Assembly (NCBI GenBank): GCA_040384325.1
Contig: JAZKJL010000005.1
Location: 992,001-1,056,000 of the forward strand
DNA length: 64,000 nucleotides
Source: JACMLX01 sp040384325
GTDB taxonomy: Bacteria > Gemmatimonadota > Gemmatimonadetes > Gemmatimonadales > Gemmatimonadaceae
Direction: 5' to 3'
The notes beneath the pieces are model-generated. The model searched no databases. It was not told the origin of the DNA and saw only the letters and a program-made list of their open reading frames with translations. Below, in pieces: positions 29,912-38,499 of the stretch. Numbering within the stretch: the first letter of the stretch is position 1; each line of letters begins with the position of its first letter. Position numbers and translations under genes: made by a program.

Positions 29912-30355
29912 ATGTCTCAGAGTATAAAGTATCCCGATGCGATTGACCCCGACCTCGTCGGGTCGTATCCCGCCGTCGTGAAATCGGGTGGCGGTTACGT
30001 TTGGGATGCCGTGCTCGAGTATCGTGTGTGGTGTCATCCGGAGCGCGGCGCGGAGGACAGCGACGACGGCAACGACTACTTCTACGCGTTCGCGACGTAT
30101 GCCGAGGCCGCGGAGTGCGCGAGCGAGGCGGCCGGCGCTGAGGAGCCGCTAGCACTAGTCGCGCAGGACGAATACATCGCAGAAGAAGCGCCTGGCAAGT
30201 ACGTGCATGTGCGGCAGCGTCGGATTACTGAGTGGCCTGTCGAGTTTCTGCATAGGCCCCGTCGGACCGCCCGAACCATTCCGGATTTTTTTGCCCCCGA
30301 TGCGCCGAGCAACCGTTTGGAGATTCTTCGAGGGCAGGCAACTCGTTCAGAGTAG
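29912..30355 (+). CDS. Cassette 4: conserved hypothetical protein
   Basis: A 147-residue acidic protein with no signal or membrane segment. Aromatic-rich blocks (SYPAVVKSGGGYVWDAVLEYRV, DYFYAFATYAEAAECA, KYVHVRQRRITEWPVEFL) suggest a compact alpha/beta fold. It resembles conserved proteins seen in other integron arrays, but I know no function. ATG four bases after the attC end. Confidence 0.65.
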   Translation: MSQSIKYPDAIDPDLVGSYPAVVKSGGGYVWDAVLEYRVWCHPERGAEDSDDGNDYFYAFATYAEAAECASEAAGAEEPLALVAQDEYIAEEAPGKYVHVRQRRITEWPVEFLHRPRRTARTIPDFFAPDAPSNRLEILRGQATRSE

Positions 30356-30384
30356 CGAGCTGAAAGCAGTCGCCACGCGCGGCC

Positions 30385-30480
30385 GCCTAACCCGGGTTGC
30401 TGCTGACAATGCGACCGGGCTATCGTGAGCAGGAGACGGATTGTGCGGTCGCATTGCAGCAGAACCCAGTTTCGTTAGAC
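30385..30480 (+). repeat. attC 4
   Basis: R'' GCCTAAC, R' GTTAGAC, type C stem (AATGCGACC/GGTCGCATT). Confidence 0.93.
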
Positions 30481-30490
30481 GGACCTCGTT

Positions 30491-30829
30491 ATGTCTAGAA
30501 CTTCTCGTGAACGCAAGGAGCTGCAAACAGTCGCGCGTGCGCGGTACAGCGCGGCGATGGCTCGCCTTGCGGCCATCTTGCTGGAGGAAGATTTGGCAGG
30601 TGTCGGGTCGGAAGCTCCGAGTGACGAGTATGGCCCCGAGGCAGGGACGATTTTGCCTCGTCTACGAGTGTGCGGAAGCGTTGCGGATGTGCAAGACGTC
30701 GTGCACGACGAGTTCTGCCGATGGTTCGGGGTGGACCACGCCGGACCGGTACGGAACTATGAGCACGTCGCGCGGCGCATTCATCAGGAAGTCATGAGCC
30801 TTTCATCGGACAGTTTGGGTGCACGCTAG
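30491..30829 (+). CDS. Cassette 5: small hypothetical protein
   Basis: A 112-residue soluble protein. The N-terminus is Arg/Ala-rich and helical (SRERKELQTVARARYSAAMA); the C-terminal half has VADVQDVVHDEFCRWFG. No family recognised. ATG ten bases after the attC. Confidence 0.55.
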   Translation: MSRTSRERKELQTVARARYSAAMARLAAILLEEDLAGVGSEAPSDEYGPEAGTILPRLRVCGSVADVQDVVHDEFCRWFGVDHAGPVRNYEHVARRIHQEVMSLSSDSLGAR

Positions 30830-30907
30830 CGTACAGAAGTGGCGATGCATCTTGAGGCGCCGATGGTGCGCGTGATATTGCCAACATGAGCGATTCGCGG
30901 GCGGTCC

Positions 30908-31004
30908 GTCTAACACGGGTTGCTGCAGCCACGGCGACCGGCGGTCGGTGTCCAGGAGTAGGTTCGGTGTGGTCGCCGTGCAGCAGAACCCTGTCTCGTT
31001 AGAC
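30908..31004 (+). repeat. attC 5
   Basis: R'' GTCTAAC, R' GTTAGAC, type A stem. A second GTTAGAC lies 26 bases further on (31024-31030). Confidence 0.93.
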
Positions 31005-31021
31005 CGCCGCGACATGCTCTT

Positions 31022-31402
31022 GTGTTAGACGCCGACGTCACCCGACTCATCGTGCGCGAATACGCGCACTTCGAGAATGCCGCGCAGTGCGCCGCGTTCG
31101 CCCGGAGTGCGGTCGTGCCGGAGCGCGTCGTTCAGACCTGGGCGTACAGTCCAGACACGCACGCGTGCTCCATCGTCGCGCGCACGGCCTCGAAGCAGTT
31201 CGTGTATTGCGCGACGGGGTTTGGGCCTGCCTTCCCGTGGAGTGTGCAACCGCTCGGCGCGACGGATCTTGGGATGGAAGGACTGTGGCATGCGTACTTG
31301 TACGAGTGCGTGGTCGGCACCGAGCTGTGGCCCGCCGTCCCGGCCGATCTTCTGCTCATGGGGCCGGGCGAGAGGCAGCCACGCCTCGAGTTTGAGGCGT
31401 AG
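31022..31402 (+). CDS. Cassette 6: hypothetical protein
   Basis: A 126-residue soluble protein, possibly of mixed alpha/beta fold (TWAYSPDTHACSIVARTASKQFVYCATGFGPAFPW). No signal peptide or known domain. The GTG start overlaps a second core-like GTTAGAC, so the gene begins almost at the cassette edge. Confidence 0.55.
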   Translation: MLDADVTRLIVREYAHFENAAQCAAFARSAVVPERVVQTWAYSPDTHACSIVARTASKQFVYCATGFGPAFPWSVQPLGATDLGMEGLWHAYLYECVVGTELWPAVPADLLLMGPGERQPRLEFEA

Positions 31403-31445
31403 GCGCTCCGGCGACGGCATTATCACGCGAGCAGCCGGAGCGGCG

Positions 31446-31542
31446 GTCTAACCCGGGTTGCTGCTGACGCTGCGGCCGGGCTATTGTGATCAGGACGGCC
31501 TTTAGTGCGGCCGCACCGCAGCAGAACCCTGTCTCGTTAGCT
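31446..31542 (+). repeat. attC 6
   Basis: R'' GTCTAAC, R' GTTAGCT, type B stem. Confidence 0.93.
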
Positions 31543-31568
31543 GGCCTCCTCACTCGTACCGGTTTCGG

Positions 31569-32048
31569 ATGACCAACGCTGACGTCGCGCTGCGAGATTT
31601 GGTTGAGCGCCACGGTTGGGCGGTCGTCAAGATTTCGGAAGACGAGCGTGGGCCAGGGTTTGCCTACACGGTGGGCCTTTCGCGCAGTTTTGGCCATCCC
31701 GAGGTGCTGATCTCTGGGCTCGACCTTGTGGTGCTTCAAGAAATCCTCAACGAAATCGGCGCAAAGATTCGCGATGGGGCGACGTTCTCGGCTGGCCACG
31801 GCTCTGATGACGTATTGGAAGGCTATCCGGTGACGTTCCGTGAGATTGCACCCGCGGCATTCGGCACCTATCTCGGTGCCGGCGTGCGCTTCTATGGAGA
31901 CATGACATTTGCTGCGCTCCACTGCATCTGGCCAGACAAGGCCGGGCGCTTCCCGTGGGACGCGGGCGTTGTAGAGTGGGTCCGATGGGCGCAGCCAGCC
32001 CTCTCGGATGGGCCGGAGGCCACGACGTTCGACCGACCGGCCAGCTAA
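31569..32048 (+). CDS. Cassette 7: DUF4262 protein
   Basis: A 159-residue protein of the DUF4262 family: the opening VERHGWAVVKISEDERGPGFAYTVGLSRSFGHPEVLI and the later HCIWPDKAGRFPWD block are the family landmarks. DUF4262 proteins often occur beside polymorphic toxin loci, where an immunity role is suspected. ATG start; the stop is the TAA of R'' in attC 7. Confidence 0.85.
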   Translation: MTNADVALRDLVERHGWAVVKISEDERGPGFAYTVGLSRSFGHPEVLISGLDLVVLQEILNEIGAKIRDGATFSAGHGSDDVLEGYPVTFREIAPAAFGTYLGAGVRFYGDMTFAALHCIWPDKAGRFPWDAGVVEWVRWAQPALSDGPEATTFDRPAS

Positions 32049-32139
32049 CCCGGGTTGCTGCTGACATTGCGACCGTCGGGCGGCGAGCAGGAGTACGCTT
32101 CGTGCGGTCGCAATGCAGCAGAACCCAGTTTCGTTAGGC
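32043..32139 (+). repeat. attC 7
   Basis: R'' AGCTAAC matching the cassette's GTTAGCT, R' GTTAGGC, type C stem in the flipped form ATTGCGACC/GGTCGCAAT. Confidence 0.93.
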
Positions 32140-32160
32140 ACCCCGCACACAGCATGACCC

Positions 32161-32706
32161 GTGACTATTACTGACGATCCGTTTAAGGCGATGCTCGCGG
32201 AGTTCGTGCGGCTGGGTCTTGACTACCGCGACCTGCCCGGGCTAGCGATTGGGGACTCGGCTGAGGACGCAGCTGCATTTCTCAAGCACGTGCGCGATCT
32301 CAAGCCCGGCGCAACGTGGCACGACGTTTTCCCTATGGAACAGGTGCAATTGGCGCCTTCAGAGGCGGAAACGTGTCCGAACACGTATTCGCCGTTCGGC
32401 CCGTATGACTATCAAGAGTTGCCCGTAGGTGCGGCGGTCCTCGTGGGATGGGCGCCAGGTACCGATCCCACCTGCTTGTCTACGTTCGTGGACCGATCGC
32501 GCGCGGCAGGCTTCGCAATCTATGGTGCAGGATTCTGGAGCCCAGACGGAGCGCCCGAAGACATCCGGGATGCGATGATCATCTTTGACCGTGCGGCAGG
32601 TCCCGGCGCGGCTGATGAGTTCTGGGCCTGGGTGGATGCACAGGGGGATATGGCGTTGTACTGGTTCGCGCGCACTGGTGGCGAGAGCTACGTCGCGACT
32701 TGCTGA
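32161..32706 (+). CDS. Cassette 8: hypothetical protein
   Basis: A 181-residue acidic soluble protein with repeated aromatic motifs (YSPFGPYDYQELP, GFAIYGAGFWSPDGAPED, ADEFWAWVDAQGDMALYWF). No family recognised. GTG start; a nearer ATG at 32154 is in another frame and stops after six codons. Confidence 0.55.
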   Translation: MTITDDPFKAMLAEFVRLGLDYRDLPGLAIGDSAEDAAAFLKHVRDLKPGATWHDVFPMEQVQLAPSEAETCPNTYSPFGPYDYQELPVGAAVLVGWAPGTDPTCLSTFVDRSRAAGFAIYGAGFWSPDGAPEDIRDAMIIFDRAAGPGAADEFWAWVDAQGDMALYWFARTGGESYVATC

Positions 32707-32724
32707 CAGGCCGCTCCTACCGGT

Positions 32725-32821
32725 GCCTAACACGGGTTGCTGCAGCCACGGCGACCGAGGTATCGTGCTCAGGAGCGCCTTAAGTGCGGTCGCCGTGCAG
32801 CAGAACCCTGTCTCGTTAGGT
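32725..32821 (+). repeat. attC 8
   Basis: R'' GCCTAAC, R' GTTAGGT, type A stem. Confidence 0.93.
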
Positions 32822-32845
32822 CGCACACAGCCTTTAGTGTTTGCC

Positions 32846-33301
32846 ATGGATCTCCGGTCGCGTCTCAACGCCTACTCACGCCGCTTCGCCGAGCAGCTGT
32901 TCGCGGTATACCCCAGTTGGGAGGAGCTCGCCGTCGTCGAGGCATGGCCCAACGCAGATTCAGGCTCCTTCCTCGTGGAGATTCCGTCCCCTGCAGCGCC
33001 TGACCAGCGCCTCTGGGTTGGCACGGACGGGGGCGAGATCACCGTTGGCTTCGGAGACGCCGGGTGGCATGAGCACTTCGGTGCGTGGACGGGCGACGAC
33101 GAGGCGAACAGTTTCCGGGAGGCGCTCGAAGAGGTGCGAGGTATCCTCGCTGGCACCCGACGCGTTGCCGTGGGATACAGCAAGGGGGTCGCGTCCGTAA
33201 GTCAGGTCTACGACGCGGACGATGGTCCCAGACTCGATGATGTCGAACGTGTGGAGCAATACAGCTGGCCGGCAGGTCGCATCCGCGCACGCGCGACCTA
33301 A
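32846..33301 (+). CDS. Cassette 9: hypothetical protein
   Basis: A 151-residue protein, MDLRSRLNAYSRRFAEQLFAVYPSW onward, with a central EITVGFGDAGWHEHFGAW block and a regular alternation that suggests alpha/beta. The composition and size resemble small immunity proteins, but no family can be named. Its stop is the TAA of R''. The open frame upstream runs through attC 8 and is not coding. Confidence 0.55.
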   Translation: MDLRSRLNAYSRRFAEQLFAVYPSWEELAVVEAWPNADSGSFLVEIPSPAAPDQRLWVGTDGGEITVGFGDAGWHEHFGAWTGDDEANSFREALEEVRGILAGTRRVAVGYSKGVASVSQVYDADDGPRLDDVERVEQYSWPAGRIRARAT

Positions 33302-33392
33302 CACGGGTTGCTGCAGCCACGGCGACCGGCGGTCGGTGTTCAGGAGGAGCGTTCGTGTGGTCGCCGTGCAGCAGAACCCTGTCTCGTTAGGC
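33296..33392 (+). repeat. attC 9
   Basis: R'' ACCTAAC, R' GTTAGGC, type A stem, nearly identical to attC 5. Confidence 0.93.
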
Positions 33393-33394
33393 GG

Positions 33395-33958
33395 ATGGCC
33401 ATCATGATCTCATGGCAACGAAAGGGTGTCATTGCGTTCGGGCTGAGCCTCGCGGCGTGTTCGTCGCCACGGTCGGCTCCCGTCGGCGCGGCTGGTGAAG
33501 GCACCGATGTCGGCGCTGTAGCGCCTGGCGGATCATTCCGAGCATCGCTGAACCCCTGTGACACGGTGCCAGCGGTTCGCGCGCGCGAGGAAGCGGAGCG
33601 CGCGAGCATGAGCCCGCGCCGTGGTCGAGACACCAACGTCGAGTTCCCGAGGCGCGGCGATACCGTACTTGTTGACGTAACGTCCTTCGATGAGGAGCAG
33701 CACCTCATCGAGCGCGTGAATGCGTTTGGTGTCCTGCAGTCACGTCAGGGTGATCAGTGGTCGGTGTGGGAGATAGCCACGCGTCGGCAGCACGAGGTGC
33801 AGTTAAGCGAGGACTCGTGGGCGCGTGCACCGCGTGGTGTCTACCGACTGCGTACCACGGGCGAGGTCGTGGGTCAGCCGACATATTATGTCCGAATCGC
33901 GCGATACGCCTCGATGCCGGCAAGCGGCTGCGTAATCGGAAGCGAGGTGGGGCCGTAA
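33395..33958 (+). CDS. Cassette 10: predicted lipoprotein
   Basis: A 187-residue protein with a lipoprotein signal ending in SLAACSS near residue 22. The mature part has a coiled charged stretch (REEAERASMSPRRGRDT) and a beta-rich end (VYRLRTTGEVVGQPTYYVRIARY). No family recognised. ATG three bases after the attC end. Confidence 0.6.
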   Translation: MAIMISWQRKGVIAFGLSLAACSSPRSAPVGAAGEGTDVGAVAPGGSFRASLNPCDTVPAVRAREEAERASMSPRRGRDTNVEFPRRGDTVLVDVTSFDEEQHLIERVNAFGVLQSRQGDQWSVWEIATRRQHEVQLSEDSWARAPRGVYRLRTTGEVVGQPTYYVRIARYASMPASGCVIGSEVGP

Positions 33959-33965
33959 CGAATCC

Positions 33966-34062
33966 GCCTAACACGGGTTGCTGCTGACGCTGCGGCCGGG
34001 GTATTGTGATCAGGCGGACTAATAGTCGGCCGCAGCTGCAGCAGAACCCTGTCTCGTTAGAC
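33966..34062 (+). repeat. attC 10
   Basis: R'' GCCTAAC, R' GTTAGAC, type B stem (GCTGCGGCC/GGCCGCAGC). Confidence 0.93.
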
Positions 34063-34082
34063 ATCATCACGGACCACGTTAG

Positions 34083-34649
34083 ATGAACTGGCTCTTTCCT
34101 CTCGCTCGAGTGATCGGCGCTGGCATCCCATTCGGGGGTGTGCTCGTCCAGATCAGCGCGGAGCTTGATTCGCGACAGGTTCAGCAACGGCTCACAAAGC
34201 TAGAAGACCCGATTTCGGCGCTTCACCCGGATGTGCGCGACTTCTCTCGGGTGGTTTACGAGCAGATGCGAGCGACTCAGACGTCTCGAATCCAATTCGC
34301 TGACGACGACCTCACTCGCCATGCGCGCGTGATCGCTCTACTCGAGAATGCTGGTCATCTGCGAGGCTCGCATGCCATAGGCCAAAGGCATCCGATCGCA
34401 CTCTGGCTCGAGTCACCGCAGTATGTGCTCTACATGGCTGCACTTTACGAGGACACTGACGCAATGGGCCGTGTCTTCTCGCATCTTGATTCCGCCCCGC
34501 CCGGCACTTGGTTAAAAGGTGAAGGCCTCGCAACGCAGTACGAAGTTCCCTTGCCGGTGGTGAGAGCGCTCTTCGAGTTGTACGACTCACGAGGCCTCGG
34601 CGTACTGTCCAAAGAGACTGGCGCCACGAATTACATGAGCCGAGCCTAG
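34083..34649 (+). CDS. Cassette 11: hypothetical protein with N-terminal membrane segment
   Basis: A 188-residue protein. The N-terminus (WLFPLARVIGAGIPFGGVLV) could be a single membrane anchor, followed by a soluble helical domain. The C-terminal half (ALFELYDSRGLGVLSKETGATNYMSRA) looks like a winged-helix end. Function unknown. Confidence 0.55.
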   Translation: MNWLFPLARVIGAGIPFGGVLVQISAELDSRQVQQRLTKLEDPISALHPDVRDFSRVVYEQMRATQTSRIQFADDDLTRHARVIALLENAGHLRGSHAIGQRHPIALWLESPQYVLYMAALYEDTDAMGRVFSHLDSAPPGTWLKGEGLATQYEVPLPVVRALFELYDSRGLGVLSKETGATNYMSRA

Positions 34650-34665
34650 CGTCTGTGCGCATGAT

Positions 34666-34761
34666 GTCTAACCCGCGTTGCTGCTGCCACTGCGGCCGGC
34701 CGCTCGTGAGCAGAAGCACTTTCAGTAGGCCGCAGTGCAGCAGAACGCATATTCGTTAGGT
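34666..34761 (+). repeat. attC 11
   Basis: R'' GTCTAAC, R' GTTAGGT, type D stem; the right arm ends AACGCATATTC like attC 1. Confidence 0.92.
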
Positions 34762-34795
34762 CACTCTTCAGCTTCTGGTTTTGTGAGGAAGTCGC

Positions 34796-35284
34796 ATGAG
34801 CATGATCGGTTGCTTCGCCGCCGTGGATCCTTCGCAGGTCGATGCACTGTGTCGCGAGCCGGAATTGTTGATGGCGCATTTAGAGCAATGCGCGAACGAT
34901 CCCACGCGATCCGCTGATGTCGATAAGGCGTGGCACGCCATTCACTTCATGCTTGCCGGCGATCCCGACGGAGGAGAGGCACCCGCGGCTTCCGTCGTTC
35001 TTGGGGGGGTAGAAGTCGGCGAAGATCTCGGCTATGGGCCGGCACGTCTCCTCACGAGCGAGGAAGTCCGAGAAATTGGACTGTTTCTTCAGGGCATGCC
35101 GCCGGAGCAGTTCTCTTTGCGCTACGCGCCAGCCGAGATGGACGCCGCCGAGATCTATCCCGTAGTTTGGGTTGAGGACGGTGAGGAGGGGCGCGAGTAC
35201 GTCGCGCATGCATATGAGCGCTTGCGGAAGTTCTACTTGGAGGCCGCTGCGCGCGGGGACAGCGTTGTCGCATGGCTCACATGA
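34796..35284 (+). CDS. Cassette 12: DUF1877 (YfbM-like) protein
   Basis: A 162-residue protein of the DUF1877/YfbM family: MSMIGCFAAVDPSQVDAL at the start, the central DVDKAWHAIHFMLAG and the GYGPARLLTSEEVREI segment are typical. Some members lie next to toxin genes and the fold is related to immunity proteins, but the cell role of YfbM is unknown. GAGGAAG ahead of the ATG is a fair ribosome site. Confidence 0.88.
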   Translation: MSMIGCFAAVDPSQVDALCREPELLMAHLEQCANDPTRSADVDKAWHAIHFMLAGDPDGGEAPAASVVLGGVEVGEDLGYGPARLLTSEEVREIGLFLQGMPPEQFSLRYAPAEMDAAEIYPVVWVEDGEEGREYVAHAYERLRKFYLEAAARGDSVVAWLT

Positions 35285-35294
35285 GCGCGCAGTG

Positions 35295-35391
35295 ACCTAA
35301 CGCGGGTTGCTGCAGCCACGGCGACCGGGAGTCACTGTCCAGGAGTAAGTATGTTGTAGTCGCCGTGCAGCAGAACCCTGTCTCGTTAGGC
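35295..35391 (+). repeat. attC 12
   Basis: R'' ACCTAAC, R' GTTAGGC, type A stem. Confidence 0.93.
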
Positions 35392-35403
35392 CGCAAAGGA
35401 GCC

Positions 35404-35913
35404 ATGGTGCGTTGTCAGCAAGCAATGATGCGTGTTCTGGCTCTCCTCGTTGCGATAGTTTCCGCAGAGGGGGCGCAAGCGCAATGCGCGCAGCGAAGCG
35501 TCGTTGACACGCTTTATATCGGCAGTGTGCCCGTCCGGATGAGTGTGGACGAACTCTGGCGTGATTTCACGCCGATACGCAACGAGGGCGGAGATGGCGG
35601 CTCAGGCATCATGCTCGCGTTGGGAATTAGTACGACGGATAGCACGCGCCGGCTGGACCCAAGTGTTGGGTTTCTCGATGCGTGGATTGCGCGAGATCGA
35701 ACATGGTATCGCGTTAAATTGCGTGGTCAGAATAGCCGCAACGATTCCACGATCGTACAAGATGTCGGCGACGCGCCGGCCGGTGGTAAAGCCGGTGCAC
35801 TAGCGTGGCCCTCAGGGACACGCGTGCGCGTGGCAGTGCGCTGGGGAAGTGCGCCGCTTCGACGGGTACGGTGCACAGTGATTGAAGCCGTAACGATCAG
35901 AGCGACCTCGTAG
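35404..35913 (+). CDS. Cassette 13: secreted hypothetical protein
   Basis: A 169-residue protein with a signal peptide (MMRVLALLVAIVSAEGAQAQ) and cleavage expected after AQA. The mature protein is beta-rich, with two Cys likely to pair (CAQRSVVD; RVRCTVIE). No family recognised. ATG 13 bases after attC; a second ATG at 35425 would also give a good signal peptide. Confidence 0.6.
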   Translation: MVRCQQAMMRVLALLVAIVSAEGAQAQCAQRSVVDTLYIGSVPVRMSVDELWRDFTPIRNEGGDGGSGIMLALGISTTDSTRRLDPSVGFLDAWIARDRTWYRVKLRGQNSRNDSTIVQDVGDAPAGGKAGALAWPSGTRVRVAVRWGSAPLRRVRCTVIEAVTIRATS

Positions 35914-35918
35914 CGGCG

Positions 35919-36014
35919 GCCTAACCCGGGTTGCTGCTGACAATGCGACCGGGGTATCGTGAGCAGGAGAAGGAACGTGCGGTCGCATTGCAGCAGAACC
36001 CAGTTTCGTTAGAC
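35919..36014 (+). repeat. attC 13
   Basis: R'' GCCTAAC, R' GTTAGAC, type C stem. Confidence 0.93.
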
Positions 36015-36036
36015 CTCAGCAAAGGTCGTTGCTTCC

Positions 36037-36384
36037 ATGAAGTACGAGTCAATCGAGTTTCACGGCGAACCCGCCGCGGAAGCGGCGATCGTACGGGACG
36101 ACCCGGCGGAGTTGCTCTACGTACCGGTTGCCGCATCGCTGTACTCGGAGAACCTGGAGTGGGCGCAGGGAGTCTGTCTCCGGTTGTCCGTTCACTCGCA
36201 CTTCAACGTGCGGGGGAATGCCATCCTGGGCTTTGGGCATCTCGCGCGGCGTTTCAGGCAGCTGGATCGGTCGCGCGTGGAGCCTTTCCTGCGTTCGGCC
36301 CTGCTCGATGCAGACCCTTACGTCGCTGGGCACGCTTACGACGCCATAGATGACGTCCGGCACTTCCTCGGATGGGACCTGTGA
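36037..36384 (+). CDS. Cassette 14: HEAT-like small protein
   Basis: A 115-residue soluble helical protein. CLRLSVHSHFNVRGNAILGFGHLARRFRQLD and ALLDADPYVAGHAYDAIDDV look like two HEAT-type helix pairs, as in conserved proteins of polymorphic-toxin neighbourhoods. Function unknown; binding of a partner protein is plausible. Confidence 0.6.
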   Translation: MKYESIEFHGEPAAEAAIVRDDPAELLYVPVAASLYSENLEWAQGVCLRLSVHSHFNVRGNAILGFGHLARRFRQLDRSRVEPFLRSALLDADPYVAGHAYDAIDDVRHFLGWDL

Positions 36385-36478
36385 TAGGCGGGCGGCAGAA
36401 CGTTGAGACTTCGTACCTGCAGGGCTGACTTCGCGCGCTTACTTCACGGTCGAGAGTGCGAGGATTCGCGCACCTGAG

Positions 36479-36573
36479 GTCTAACGCCGGTTGCTGCTGA
36501 CGAAGCGGCCGGAGTATTGTGAACAGGAGAGCGGTCGGTTGGCCGCTTCGCAGCAGAACCATGATCGTTAGGC
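36479..36573 (+). repeat. attC 14
   Basis: R'' GTCTAAC, R' GTTAGGC, type E. Outer arm also differs (CGCCGGTTGCTGC with GCAGCAGAACCATGAT). Confidence 0.9.
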
Positions 36574-36589
36574 AACTACTTCAGTCCAC

Positions 36590-37123
36590 ATGACGACTCT
36601 GCCACACTGGCTGCGCGTCGTCGCGCTCTATACCATCGGGAGCGCGTTCGTCGGCCTTGCCAGCTTGATACAAGTGGCTCTCGCGATTCCAAGCTTCGCC
36701 CGAACGCTTAGCCTTCCCGTCGGCGCGCTCTTCTTCGCCTGGGCCGTCTGGGCAGGCACCAGAACGCTGCAGAATCGCCGAGAGGGCGTTCGTGCACTGT
36801 ACCTCGTGCAAGTGGCGCAGGTCGTTGCGTTCAGCATCGGCTGGCGCCTCGTTGCACGCGCCGGCGTCGCCGGGCAGCTCCTACTGGCTTCCGCGGGCTT
36901 CAGATTTGAAGGGGGATGGCAGGCACACTTTGTCTTAACGCCCTTGCATGATGGCGCGCTCCGCGCTGCAGGCGTCTCGGCGGTCTTCGGAGCCGGCCTC
37001 GGAGGCAACGCGGCGTTCGAGAAGGCAACGTGGGCCGTTGGAATCAATTTTTTCGCTCTGTACCTTGCCGTCCGGATGTGGCACTACATGAAGACGGCGA
37101 CATACTCGAACGACGTTGCCTAA
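36590..37123 (+). CDS. Cassette 15: membrane protein
   Basis: A 177-residue protein with about four hydrophobic segments (ALYTIGSAFVGLASLIQVALAI, LPVGALFFAWAVWAG, LYLVQVAQVVAFSIGW, WAVGINFFALYLAV). No family recognised. The TAA stop is inside R'' of attC 15. Confidence 0.6.
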   Translation: MTTLPHWLRVVALYTIGSAFVGLASLIQVALAIPSFARTLSLPVGALFFAWAVWAGTRTLQNRREGVRALYLVQVAQVVAFSIGWRLVARAGVAGQLLLASAGFRFEGGWQAHFVLTPLHDGALRAAGVSAVFGAGLGGNAAFEKATWAVGINFFALYLAVRMWHYMKTATYSNDVA

Positions 37124-37212
37124 CGCCGGTTGCTGCTGACGAAGCGGCCGACGTATTGTGATCAGGACGGCGGTCAGTTGGCCGCTTCGCAGCAGAACCA
37201 TGATCGTTAGAC
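37118..37212 (+). repeat. attC 15
   Basis: R'' GCCTAAC, R' GTTAGAC, type E, very close to attC 14. Confidence 0.9.
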
Positions 37213-37228
37213 GTCAAACAAGGAGTCT

Positions 37229-37702
37229 ATGTCGAGATTGTCGATATTCCTTTGCGCCATTCTGATCGGCGGCTATGCCTCGGATGCGGAAGCGCAGACA
37301 GCGACAGGTAAGTTCAATCAGTTCGTTCCATTGCCGCGCCAACGAGCGCTCGGTCTCGATGCGCTTTCGACGGCACAAAAAGCTGCGGTCTTCGAGTTGA
37401 TGATGGAGGCGTACGCGCTTGGCAGGCAGCAAGGGCCGAGCGATCGACCGCCCGTGGCAGCGAGAAGCGCGCCGTCAACTACTTCGGCAATCGAGTCTAG
37501 GATAGACGGCAGCTTCAGCGGTTGGGAGGGGGAAACAATCGTGAAGCTTGCCAACGGACAGATCTGGCAGCAGACGGAGTATCATTACCACTACCACTAC
37601 GCTTACGCGCCAAGCGTGATCGTGTACAGCACAGGCGCTGGTAGCTTCAAAATGCGGGTCGAGGGCATCGACAAAGCTGTAGGAGTAAGGCGGCTTCGAT
37701 GA
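37229..37702 (+). CDS. Cassette 16: secreted protein with GWEGET..GQIWQQ domain
   Basis: A 157-residue protein with a signal peptide (LSIFLCAILIGGYASDAEAQ). The C-terminal 70 residues (IDGSFSGWEGETIVKLANG, then GQIWQQTEYHYHYHYAYA) match a conserved beta-strand domain that I have seen in short exported proteins but cannot name. The central part is a low-complexity linker. AAGGAG eight bases before the ATG is a good ribosome site. Confidence 0.65.
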   Translation: MSRLSIFLCAILIGGYASDAEAQTATGKFNQFVPLPRQRALGLDALSTAQKAAVFELMMEAYALGRQQGPSDRPPVAARSAPSTTSAIESRIDGSFSGWEGETIVKLANGQIWQQTEYHYHYHYAYAPSVIVYSTGAGSFKMRVEGIDKAVGVRRLR

Positions 37703-37740
37703 TCAACGCTGTTCCGTAGGCAATGAGCCGTGCGCGCGAC

Positions 37741-37836
37741 GCCTAACACGGGTTGCTGCAGCCACGGCGTCCGGCTTTCAGTGAGCAGGAGAAAGTTGGT
37801 GTAATCGCCGTGCAGCAGAACCCTGTCTCGTTAGGC
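37741..37836 (+). repeat. attC 16
   Basis: R'' GCCTAAC although the cassette begins TTAGAC, R' GTTAGGC. Type A stem with mismatches (GGCGTCC / AATCGCC). Confidence 0.9.
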
Positions 37837-37851
37837 TGACTCCCAATCATC

Positions 37852-38499
37852 GTGCCCCCGCAACCCGAGTGGTTTCGTCGAATCACGTGGACTCCTGCCG
37901 ATGAGCAGGACTTCATGGCTCGTCTCAAGAGGAGTCGCTCGCCGTTTCATCGTGCCCAGTACCTGCGGATCCAGGCGCTCCATCTCGAAGAGTCTGGCGT
38001 CCCCGAACTCGTTGTTCCGGCGCTTAGCTTGCTCGAACACCTGGTCCGGGAATGTCCGGAGCGCTCGCAGCTGTCGGCCGCTCATCACCAACGCGCACTT
38101 TGCCACGTCGATCTCGGTGAGCTGGAGGCTGCCATCGATGCGTTTCGCGCCGCATTTGTCGCCCGTCGTGCGTCGCCAAACTGGCAGAACGATGCTCCTC
38201 TCGACTTCGGTGAGCTCGTCTGCTCCATGCGCCGTGTTGATCTGTACGCTGAAGTCACAGCCGTCCTTTGCGAGTTCGCTGACAGCCCTCTGTTTCCAGT
38301 GCAACAGTACAAGCACGCGGCGGTTCACGCGGTGCTCGCGGCCGCGCGCGATGAGCATGAAGTCGCACGGGCACACGCGCGTGAGGCGTTGCGAGCGATG
38401 AACGCGACCGAATCGTCATCCGTACGGCATCGCAGGCTCGGGCTTGTGCGCTTCGTCGATCCGCATCTGTTGGAGACATTGCGCGCGATCACAGCCTAG
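37852..38499 (+). CDS. Cassette 17: TPR-like helical protein
   Basis: A 215-residue soluble all-helical protein. Repeated helix pairs (RAQYLRIQALHLEESGV, AAHHQRALCHVDLGELEAAIDAFRAAF, HAAVHAVLAAARDEHEVARAHAREAL) fit tetratricopeptide-like repeats. Function unknown. GTG start 15 bases after attC 16. Confidence 0.6.
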   Translation: MPPQPEWFRRITWTPADEQDFMARLKRSRSPFHRAQYLRIQALHLEESGVPELVVPALSLLEHLVRECPERSQLSAAHHQRALCHVDLGELEAAIDAFRAAFVARRASPNWQNDAPLDFGELVCSMRRVDLYAEVTAVLCEFADSPLFPVQQYKHAAVHAVLAAARDEHEVARAHAREALRAMNATESSSVRHRRLGLVRFVDPHLLETLRAITA

